11,751 nucleotides of DNA. Source: Campylobacteraceae bacterium. GTDB taxonomy: Bacteria > Campylobacterota > Campylobacteria > Campylobacterales > Sulfurospirillaceae. How positions within the stretch are numbered: the stretch's first letter is position 1; every line of letters starts with the position of its first letter. Made by a program: the position numbers and the translations under genes. A model generated the notes under the pieces. It was not told where the DNA came from, searched no databases, and saw nothing but the letters and a program-made list of their open reading frames with translations. Shown piece after piece: positions 6,626-11,751 of this stretch. The stretch spans positions 1-11,751 of the forward strand of contig JAFLKZ010000013.1 in the NCBI GenBank assembly GCA_019162915.1, read 5' to 3'.

Positions 6626-7818
6626 TTTGGCTCCTTATGTTCATTATTTTTCATTCCTAGCGTCCAAATAGCATAGTCATAATCTAATACAATAGTAGGA
6701 AGAGAATGTAAATTCATTACTTTTTTGTAAAAAAACGTGATAATAGCTTCCACTTCTGCATAAGAAAGTACCTTCGTAATGCCCCCTGTTAAAACAATGC
6801 TTTTTAAAAGTTCAAGATGCAACGTGACATAAAGAGGATTAAGTCTTGAAACTTTATAAAGCACTAAAAAGATGGAGAGTTGCATCAAAACGCGAAGCGC
6901 TTTTTCACTCTCTTCTTCTAAAATGTTTTCTGTCACATTGAGATATGCCAAAAGTTCATACACAAATTCATTATTTTTGGCGGCAAACACCAATGTCTCT
7001 TTGGATTTATAAACACCGAGTTTTTTGAAAACCAATCTATCATATTCACTATCGCTTAAAATGTTATCGCGCACCAAATCACGGCTATAATGGATATCCG
7101 TTGTAGCACCACCTATATCAACAACGATAAAGGGATTCACTACTTCAAAATTAGCATCGATGAGAGGCAAAGAGCGATTAACAATATAAGGCGTAGAATA
7201 AATCTGATTAGAGGTAAATTCGTAAAGATGTTTGATATCTTCTTTCCCAACAATATCCGCTTGATAAAGATTGGTTAGATATTCTTTAAGCTCTAATTCG
7301 TTTACATGTAACTTTCCCGTGATGATATTGCCAAGCACTTTAAGTGATTTGATATGAGAGGAAAGATAATTCGCATCTTGCACTGTTCCTACATAAACGA
7401 TATTACTATATTGTACTTTTTGAAGATACGTTAATAGTTTTTCATCAAAAACACCGCTAATGCCATCGATTCCACCAACGACAATCACAACATCAATCAA
7501 CTCTAAAGGTACTTTACTCTCTTCAATTTTGCTATATAAAATGGTGTCTATGATATTGATACCTGAATTAAAAGCAATATTTTTAGCAAATTTAAGACTA
7601 AAAGAGTTTGTAAGCCCGATAATAAGGGTGCTTAAACCACCATTTGCAGACGAACAGATAAAAACATCTTCTTTCTTGTATCGGCTAAAAACATCACCAC
7701 ATTTATGGAGTAAATCTTCATAAATATCTTTTTTGAAATCCCTAAAATGCTGTGTAATATTTGTCTCTTCACAGACTTTAAAGTACGTACTTCCTACGTC
7801 AATTAAAAGTTTACTCAT
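6616..7818 (-). CDS. glmL: Glutamate mutase reactivating factor GlmL/MutL (ASKHA ATPase)
   Basis: MutL/GlmL proteins are actin/Hsp70-fold ATPases encoded with adenosylcobalamin-dependent glutamate mutase and thought to exchange damaged cofactor on the enzyme. The 400-residue product has the ASKHA nucleotide-binding elements: phosphate-1 loop LLIDVGSTYFKVCE (4-17), VIVVGGIDG (111-119), phosphate-2 loop IVVDIGGATTDIH (231-243) and the adenosine motif IVLTGGITKVL (341-351). It is somewhat shorter than the clostridial proteins as I remember them. Start: ATG 7818 with AGGAG seven bases upstream, overlapping the glmE stop by four bases (ATGA). The gene order S-E-L differs from the clostridial S-L-E arrangement. 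The family assignment is firm; the reactivase role rests on family knowledge and on its position. Confidence 0.88.
   Translation of the reverse strand: MSKLLIDVGSTYFKVCEETNITQHFRDFKKDIYEDLLHKCGDVFSRYKKEDVFICSSANGGLSTLIIGLTNSFSLKFAKNIAFNSGINIIDTILYSKIEESKVPLELIDVVIVVGGIDGISGVFDEKLLTYLQKVQYSNIVYVGTVQDANYLSSHIKSLKVLGNIITGKLHVNELELKEYLTNLYQADIVGKEDIKHLYEFTSNQIYSTPYIVNRSLPLIDANFEVVNPFIVVDIGGATTDIHYSRDLVRDNILSDSEYDRLVFKKLGVYKSKETLVFAAKNNEFVYELLAYLNVTENILEEESEKALRVLMQLSIFLVLYKVSRLNPLYVTLHLELLKSIVLTGGITKVLSYAEVEAIITFFYKKVMNLHSLPTIVLDYDYAIWTLGMKNNEHKEPKCL
7302..7311. repeat. TTACATGTAA palindrome, copy 4 (inside glmL)
   Basis: This copy is read in glmL as Leu-His-Val (GKLHVNEL, residues 168-175). Confidence 0.8.
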
Positions 7819-9179
7819 AGCATCGCTCCTATATCATGAATCATTTTATTAATGACTTCTGTTTTACTCGCAGGCAAATTAACTTTAGATTTTTCATAGG
7901 CAAAACACTTATCGGGTAATGGTAATTGTCCTTTTTCGATAATACGAATGTTGCCATTCTCATCTCTTATCGTAATTACTTCGTTTTTATTGATGATGTG
8001 TGGGGAAAAAGGAACATCGATAACGCCACTTTTGATAGAGTTAAAGACTTTTCTCCACAGTGTGTCTGCGCTATCATTCAAGACTGCATCCATAATCGCT
8101 TTGACCTCTGCTTCTAGGTTTGCTTCCTCTTCTTCATCATGAATCAGGGGAAGTCCTTTAAGGGTGCGAAGCGTATATTTTGTATTAGCAACGGACTGTG
8201 CATTGCACTGCATCGTTGGTATTCCAAAGGCTTCATCACGTGTTTTAATGATGATTTTATCGGCTCTTACCATCGCCGCGATAACGGTATTGGTATTGAT
8301 AAGTGAGTCTGAGAGTTCTTTATTACGCGGAAATGCCCCCATCCACTGATGATAAACCAAATTAAGGATAGCATCCTCTCCCCCAAACTGGTCAGCATAG
8401 TAGCGAGAGAGTTTTTTAAGAACATTGGAAGTCACGATATCTTGCATCATTGAGCCATTTTGAGAAAAACTCACTGAAAAAGATTTAACGCCCTCTTCTA
8501 TGGAAAGTAACATCTCTAAAATCTGAATGACTATCACGATACAAGGAGGAACTAAAGTTGCCGTAAGGGGTCCAAACGATTCTCTATTGATAGGTTCATT
8601 GAGCGTTGAGTATTTGGCGCAAACCTTATCTACATATTTCCAATATAAAAAAGCTTTATCTAGGGGAAAGTTTTTAGAGTAAGGCAACATATACGTGATA
8701 GGTCCACCTTCTATTTCAAAGATGCCTGAAGCCAACGCTGTTTCTACCAAAAGTCTTGCATCAGGAGTGCCGTGCCTTAGGCTGACTGGTTTATTAAAGT
8801 GCGTTACCATTTTTCTGGTGGTTCGATAACCGTGGTTCACAAGCGGATAGCCATTAAGCATATCCATCTCATTTTCTTCGGAAAGCGTTAGCATCTTTTT
8901 TGCCATCGCATAATCATTAAGTCTGGTATTACTATCAATAGTCAGTGGCAGAACATCGATATCAGCACTCATAAATGTTTCGTAAAGCTCAAACATTTTT
9001 TTATAGGTAGGAAAACCACCGCGTGGCTGAACCAATAATCTATCTCTTTTTTTGAAGTGATGGGAGATAAAAAGCTCTTTAGGTGCATTTTTAATAAACG
9101 CCTCAATCTCATCAAAATCAAACGCGTCAACATACTCATTGCGAGTGATAATATCTCGCTCTTTTTGTAATAAACTCAT
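7815..9179 (-). CDS. glmE: Glutamate (methylaspartate) mutase catalytic subunit E
   Basis: GlmE is the TIM-barrel subunit of adenosylcobalamin-dependent glutamate mutase, which interconverts L-glutamate and (2S,3S)-3-methylaspartate. The 454 residues include QPRGGFPTY, LTIDSNTRLNDY, LLNGYPLVNHG-like MLNGYPLVNHG, SLRHGTPDARLL, EGGPITYMLPYSKN, INRESFGPLTATLVPP and HQWMGAFP. The substrate-binding arginine triad of the Clostridium cochlearium enzyme (R66, R100, R149) corresponds to R53, R86 and R135. E171, Y177 and Y181 correspond to E157, Y163 and Y167. The offset is a constant 13-14, so the active site looks intact. The C-terminal quarter (about 340-454) is more divergent. The ATG at 9179 overlaps the glmS stop by four bases. 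Cobamide binding should be completed by GlmS. I consider an isomerase acting on glutamate the best assignment. Confidence 0.93.
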   Translation of the reverse strand: MSLLQKERDIITRNEYVDAFDFDEIEAFIKNAPKELFISHHFKKRDRLLVQPRGGFPTYKKMFELYETFMSADIDVLPLTIDSNTRLNDYAMAKKMLTLSEENEMDMLNGYPLVNHGYRTTRKMVTHFNKPVSLRHGTPDARLLVETALASGIFEIEGGPITYMLPYSKNFPLDKAFLYWKYVDKVCAKYSTLNEPINRESFGPLTATLVPPCIVIVIQILEMLLSIEEGVKSFSVSFSQNGSMMQDIVTSNVLKKLSRYYADQFGGEDAILNLVYHQWMGAFPRNKELSDSLINTNTVIAAMVRADKIIIKTRDEAFGIPTMQCNAQSVANTKYTLRTLKGLPLIHDEEEEANLEAEVKAIMDAVLNDSADTLWRKVFNSIKSGVIDVPFSPHIINKNEVITIRDENGNIRIIEKGQLPLPDKCFAYEKSKVNLPASKTEVINKMIHDIGAML

Positions 9180-9583
9180 TTTAGCTCACTCATATATTTT
9201 TCTAACACATCTAAACCTGTATTTAAGTCCACCTGATGAAAGACCAAATCAAACCCATAAGATTTGTATTTTGGGATAATGTCGCTCTCTTTTGCTTCGC
9301 CAACAGCTAAATTGCCACCTATCACAAAAACAACATCTTTAAGGTCATATTCGGAGCGCAAAAATTGTAAATCCCTACACCAACCTTCTGCCTCACCATT
9401 AAGGGAAGAAATGAGTAAAATATCTGCATCCGTTTCTACCACAGCATCAATAAATTCTTCCAAAGAAGTATTGACACCCAGATTAAACACCTCAAACCCT
9501 CTTGCTTGCAAAGAGATATCGATGAGCCTATTTGCTACTACGTGAATATCATTTCCGACTACGCCTGTCACTACTTTTTTCAT
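9176..9583 (-). CDS. glmS: Glutamate (methylaspartate) mutase cobalamin-binding subunit S
   Basis: GlmS (MutS) carries the B12 cofactor of glutamate mutase and assembles with GlmE. The 135-residue length is normal. The Rossmann-like B12 fold is visible: strand KKVVTGVVG, then D12-I-H14 (the histidine that replaces dimethylbenzimidazole as lower cobalt ligand), ISSLNG (58-63) with the SxL motif, and VIGGN (87-91) with the GG that holds the nucleotide tail. The classical signature is DxHxxG; here the glycine is Ala17 (DIHVVA). This gene is not the glucosamine synthase that shares the symbol. Start: ATG at 9583, with a weak AGG eight bases upstream. It is the first gene of the glmS-glmE-glmL-ligase operon and is divergent from rraA. 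Confidence 0.92.
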   Translation of the reverse strand: MKKVVTGVVGNDIHVVANRLIDISLQARGFEVFNLGVNTSLEEFIDAVVETDADILLISSLNGEAEGWCRDLQFLRSEYDLKDVVFVIGGNLAVGEAKESDIIPKYKSYGFDLVFHQVDLNTGLDVLEKYMSELK

Positions 9584-9604
9584 CTGTTTGCCTAAAAATT
9601 TTTG

Positions 9605-9610
9605 TATAAT
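9605..9610 (+). promoter_or_regulatory. Probable -10 for rraA
   Basis: TATAAT (9605-9610) is a perfect -10 hexamer preceded by TTTG. It would start transcription near 9617, about 43 bases before the rraA ATG, and AGGAGA (9650-9655) serves as ribosome-binding site. The -35 region is T-rich without a clear hexamer. Confidence 0.55.
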
Positions 9611-9615
9611 TTTGC

Positions 9616-9621
9616 ATTCTA
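9616..9621 (-). promoter_or_regulatory. Possible -10 for the glutamate mutase operon
   Basis: On the minus strand TAGAAT (9621 to 9616) matches TATAAT at five of six positions. It would give a leader of about 26 bases before the glmS ATG. It lies within about 10 bases of the rraA -10 on the other strand, so the two promoters face each other and may compete. No -35 is recognisable. Confidence 0.35.
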
Positions 9622-9659
9622 TCTTAACGATATTGAAGTTACCATTAATAGGAGAAAAA

Positions 9660-10139
9660 ATGAAATTTTATACAGCAGATTTATGTGACAAATATGACAA
9701 CCAAGTTCAAGTCTTAGACCCCATCTTAAAATCATACGGTGGCTTGAAAAAAGTTATGGGTCAAATCATTACTATAAAAATTGAAGACAACAATCAAAGC
9801 TTAGCAAAGTTACTTCAAACAGACGGAGACGGAAAGATTGTTGTTGTTGATGTGGAAGGCAAATATACGGCTGTTGTAGGCGATAACTTGATGAAATTTG
9901 CACTAGAAAACAATTGGACTGCGATCATCGTTAATGGGTTTGTACGTGATACTAAAAATACCAAAGAGATTGAAGTAGGACTTTTTGCTCTAGGAACTTG
10001 TCCTAAAAAAACCTTGCCACCAAAAGATGGCACTTTACATGTAACGTTTTCTTTTGGTGGTGTGACTTTTAGAGAGGGTGACTATCTTTATGCGGATAGA
10101 GATGGCATTATACTCAGCGCTACACCTTTGGAGATGTAA
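9660..10139 (+). CDS. rraA: RraA-family protein (putative HMG/oxaloacetate-type aldolase or ribonuclease regulator)
   Basis: The 159-residue product aligns along its length with E. coli RraA (161 residues). It starts MKFYTADLCDKYDNQVQVLD, has GGLKKVMGQIITIK, then VVVDVEGKYTAVVGDNL, and ends with FGGVTFREGDYLYADRDGIILS. In E. coli RraA binds and inhibits RNase E. Other family members are class II 4-hydroxy-4-methyl-2-oxoglutarate/oxaloacetate lyases, in which an Arg-Asp pair after a glycine-rich loop is catalytic. Here R96-D97 (NGFVRD) is present, unlike the Arg-Gln of E. coli RraA. Campylobacterota such as Helicobacter pylori have no RNase E, so the RNase E-inhibitor name may mislead. Start: the ATG at 9660 with AGGAGA upstream; an in-frame TTG at 9588 lies upstream of the promoter -10. 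The 3' end overlaps the convergent gene by 20 bases. Confidence 0.88.
   Translation: MKFYTADLCDKYDNQVQVLDPILKSYGGLKKVMGQIITIKIEDNNQSLAKLLQTDGDGKIVVVDVEGKYTAVVGDNLMKFALENNWTAIIVNGFVRDTKNTKEIEVGLFALGTCPKKTLPPKDGTLHVTFSFGGVTFREGDYLYADRDGIILSATPLEM
10035..10044. repeat. TTACATGTAA palindrome, copy 5 (inside rraA)
   Basis: This copy is read in rraA as Leu-His-Val (GTLHVTF, residues 124-130). E. coli RraA has a different tripeptide at the matching place (SDVRVNFGG). Confidence 0.8.
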
Positions 10140-10566
10140 TACACTCCCTCATCACTTTGTGCCACACTTCATCAAAATGTTTTAGAACAAAAGATTTAGT
10201 ATGTGGCACAATACACTTTGAACAATCTAAATGTTCTATGTTGTCATAAATGAACTTTGAAGCATTTTTAGAAGCAATAGCACACATACTTTTAACTAAC
10301 ACACTCTCTTTTACGGCTATTCCTTCATCATTAAACCTAAAATGTGGACAGGCACACAGATAACAGTTAAGATATTTTATGTCGTGGCACTTTTGTTTGT
10401 TAGCATATAAAAGACAAAAATGAGGCTCTTTTTCAACCATATTTTCAAATACAAAATAATCAATTATGGCCTCACCAAAGAAGCCTTGAGCCTTTAATTT
10501 TTGAATAATCTGGTGATGTTTTCGGTCATGTTCTACAAACCAATCAAAATAACTCATAAATTGCAT
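10120..10566 (-). CDS. Cysteine-rich protein of unknown function with two CxxCxxPH motifs
   Basis: I do not recognise this family. The product has 148 residues (or 145 from the second ATG, 10557), no signal peptide and no clear membrane helix, so it is probably cytoplasmic. It has nine cysteines (51, 60, 68, 71, 73, 95, 115, 118, 142) and several histidines. Two stretches share the pattern CxxCxxPH: CYLCACPH (68-75) and CSKCIVPH (115-122). The first is preceded by KCH (59-61). This suggests two metal- or Fe-S-binding half-sites. The N-terminus (FVEHDRKHHQIIQKLKAQGF) looks helical and charged. AGGA lies only two bases before ATG 10566 but eleven before ATG 10557, so the later start (MSYFDWF) is a fair alternative. 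It converges on rraA with a 20-base overlap and is divergent from the secreted-protein gene. Confidence 0.75.
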   Translation of the reverse strand: MQFMSYFDWFVEHDRKHHQIIQKLKAQGFFGEAIIDYFVFENMVEKEPHFCLLYANKQKCHDIKYLNCYLCACPHFRFNDEGIAVKESVLVKSMCAIASKNASKFIYDNIEHLDCSKCIVPHTKSFVLKHFDEVWHKVMRECITSPKV

Positions 10567-10592
10567 TTTCCTGTGAAGAATTTGATAATTTT

Positions 10593-10598
10593 ATTGTA
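10593..10598 (-). promoter_or_regulatory. Possible -10 for the cysteine-rich protein gene
   Basis: On the minus strand TACAAT (10598 to 10593) matches the -10 consensus at five of six positions and lies 27 bases upstream of ATG 10566. It overlaps the plus-strand -10 candidate of the neighbouring gene, so the 53-base divergent gap would hold two overlapping promoters. Confidence 0.35.
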
Positions 10599-10602
10599 AA
10601 AT
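10597..10602 (+). promoter_or_regulatory. Possible -10 for the small secreted protein gene
   Basis: TAAAAT (10597-10602), preceded by TTG, would start transcription near 10609. That leaves a very short leader holding AAGGA five bases before the ATG at 10620. Confidence 0.4.
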
Positions 10603-10619
10603 TCCGGCAAAGGAATTCC

Positions 10620-11042
10620 ATGAAAAAAATCTTAACCATTTTAGCACTTATTTCAGCTTTATTTGCAGATAACACGAGTGATTTTGAAGAGATAAGTGAG
10701 CAAGATGTACCAAAAATTCTTTACATTATCATGGAAAGTACCAGAGAAAATCTCCCTATCGTACTTGATGATTACACGACCGTTTTTGATATCATCACTG
10801 TTCATAATATCATCGAATATCGAAATAGAATCAATTCAGAAAATGAAAATCTTAAAAAAATTCTCAAAGAAGACAAAGCTACGCTCATTAAAACAACATT
10901 TGAAAACAATAGAAACTATTTATGCACCGACTATGAAACAAAATATCTCATGAAAAAAAGTGCCATATTTGTTTATGTTTTTTATGATTTAAACAATACT
11001 GAACTTTTTAAATTTTCGGTGCAATATAAAGATTGTAAATAA
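10620..11042 (+). CDS. Small secreted (periplasmic) protein of unknown function
   Basis: I do not recognise this 140-residue protein. It begins with a clear Sec signal peptide: MKK, a hydrophobic core (ILTILALISAL) and a likely cleavage after ALFA (A16/D17). There is no lipobox cysteine. The mature part of about 124 residues is acidic at the front (DFEEISEQDV), then mixed helix and strand. It has two cysteines, one mid-chain (C102, NYLCTDYET) and one at the penultimate position (C139, KDCK), spaced to form a single disulfide. Segments such as KSAIFVYVFYDLNNTELFKFSV suggest a beta hairpin, as in small periplasmic or pilotin-like proteins, but this is only a structural impression. Start: ATG 10620 with AAGGA five bases upstream. 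It stands alone between a divergent promoter region and the strong hairpin at 11041. Confidence 0.78.
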   Translation: MKKILTILALISALFADNTSDFEEISEQDVPKILYIIMESTRENLPIVLDDYTTVFDIITVHNIIEYRNRINSENENLKKILKEDKATLIKTTFENNRNYLCTDYETKYLMKKSAIFVYVFYDLNNTELFKFSVQYKDCK

Positions 11043-11078
11043 CTTCTTACATCTTTACATGTAAGAAGTTATTTTGTT
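11041..11078. terminator. Strong hairpin, probable bidirectional terminator
   Basis: AACTTCTTACAT (11041-11052) and ATGTAAGAAGTT (11059-11070) form a perfect 12-bp stem with a 6-base loop (CTTTAC), followed by ATTTTGTT on the plus strand. The hairpin begins in the stop codon of the secreted-protein gene and ends seven bases before the stop of clpB on the opposite strand, so it can serve both convergent genes. Part of the loop and right arm contains a TTACATGTAA copy. Confidence 0.75.
11055..11064. repeat. TTACATGTAA palindrome, copy 6 (in the bidirectional terminator)
   Basis: This copy spans the loop and right arm of the 12-bp hairpin between the secreted-protein gene and clpB. Confidence 0.8.
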
Positions 11079-11751
11079 AAATTTTATGGATAACAATATC
11101 TTCGCCAACCCCATCAATCACGATTTTGTCGCCCTCGTTTAATTGTTCTTCTAAAATCATCTCCGCAAGTTTGTCTTCAACAAGTTCATAAAGTGCTCTC
11201 TTAAGCGGTCGAGCTCCATAAACTGGGTCAAAACCAGCTTCGGCGATGATGGCTTTAGCATTTTTTGTCAACTCAGCCGTAATCTCTTTTGCTGCAAGCT
11301 TGACTTGGATGTCTTTAAACATAATCGACACAATTTCTCTAAGCCCATCTTCACTAAGAGGATTAAAGATAACGATATCATCGAGGCGGTTAAGGAATTC
11401 TGGTTTAAAGTGAGCTCTCAGTTCTTTCATAACTTCTTCTTCTCTTTTTTCACCCTCAAATTCCATGATTTTATTACTTGCAATATTAGAAGTCAAAATG
11501 ATGATAGTATTTTTGAAATCAACCGTTACACCTTTATTGTCAGTTAACCTACCATCATCAAGTACTTGAAGCAAGATATTGAAAACATCAGGATGTGCTT
11601 TTTCAATCTCATCAAACAGAACAACACTATATGGTTTTCTGCGTACCGCTTCGGTGAGTTGTCCACCTTCATCGTAGCCCACATAACCAGGAGGTGCGCC
11701 GACTAAACGACTCACGGAGTGTTTTTCCATATATTCACTCATATCAAAACG
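11077..11751 (-). CDS. clpB: ATP-dependent chaperone ClpB, C-terminal part only (5' end outside the window)
   Basis: ClpB is the Hsp100 disaggregase that cooperates with DnaK to rescue aggregated proteins. The 224 visible residues are the second half of AAA+ domain 2. VSRLVGAPPGYVGYDEGGQLTEAVRR carries the substrate-gripping pore loop. VVLFDE is Walker B (visible residues 43-48), ILTSN contains sensor 1, and FKPEFLNRLDD contains the arginine finger. GARPLKRAL (179-187) is sensor 2. The C-terminal small domain follows and the protein ends in DGVGEDIVIHKI. The frame is open to the right edge (RFDMSEYMEK...), so the ATG at 11742 is internal and not the start. The GAPPGYVGY and VLDDGRLTD wording fits ClpB better than ClpA. 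Its 3' end meets the bidirectional hairpin. Confidence 0.96.
   Translation of the reverse strand, partial: RFDMSEYMEKHSVSRLVGAPPGYVGYDEGGQLTEAVRRKPYSVVLFDEIEKAHPDVFNILLQVLDDGRLTDNKGVTVDFKNTIIILTSNIASNKIMEFEGEKREEEVMKELRAHFKPEFLNRLDDIVIFNPLSEDGLREIVSIMFKDIQVKLAAKEITAELTKNAKAIIAEAGFDPVYGARPLKRALYELVEDKLAEMILEEQLNEGDKIVIDGVGEDIVIHKI

Noticed and set aside
7926..8349. Several plus-strand open frames of 61-64 codons inside glmE
   Set aside because: They are antisense shadows of a well-supported gene, with no start signals or protein character.
9588..9659. rraA starting at TTG 9588, adding 24 residues
   Set aside because: This start lies upstream of the likely -10, the extra residues do not match RraA, and AGGAGA directly precedes ATG 9660.

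Overview
The window reads as AT-rich chromosomal DNA of a Campylobacterota (epsilonproteobacterial) bacterium, most likely Sulfurospirillum or a close relative. The evidence is the gene order rpmH-rnpA-yidD-yidC-jag-mnmE, the MnmE, YidC and ClpB sequence style, and the very short, often overlapping gene junctions. The genus is an inference; the phylum is fairly secure.

Left part (1-4990, all minus strand): the first 45 codons of a Na+/H+ antiporter gene (nhaA) run off the left edge. Upstream of it, and transcribed towards it, lies the conserved ribosome/membrane-biogenesis operon: ribosomal protein L34 (rpmH), RNase P protein (rnpA), YidD, the YidC insertase, a Jag/KhpB RNA-binding protein and the tRNA-modification GTPase MnmE. 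Junctions are 4-nt or 13-nt overlaps or a 10-nt gap. Two of these genes have no ATG, GTG, TTG or CTG codon where homology demands the start: mnmE appears to begin at ATA (1535) and rnpA at ATT (4827), each behind a purine-rich ribosome-binding sequence.

Middle part (5051-9583, minus strand): a tightly coupled four-gene operon. In transcription order it encodes the cobalamin-binding small subunit of glutamate mutase (GlmS), the large catalytic subunit (GlmE), a MutL-type ASKHA reactivating factor (GlmL) and a stand-alone AMP-forming acyl/aminoacyl ligase. No methylaspartate ammonia-lyase is present, so the set looks less like glutamate fermentation and more like production and adenylation of 3-methylaspartate, in the manner of the VinH/VinI/VinN set of vicenistatin biosynthesis. 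This is the most interesting system in the window.

Right part (9584-11751): divergent from glmS is an RraA-family gene, which meets a convergent gene for a cysteine-rich protein carrying two CxxCxxPH motifs. Divergent from that is a small secreted protein of unknown function. A 12-bp perfect hairpin (11041-11070) sits between this gene and the 3' end of clpB, which enters from the right edge.

Across all regions the 10-bp palindrome TTACATGTAA occurs six times, far more than expected by chance. Four copies are inside genes, always read as Leu-His-Val, and two are in intergenic hairpins. I saw no tRNA, rRNA, CRISPR, insertion sequence or prophage signal.
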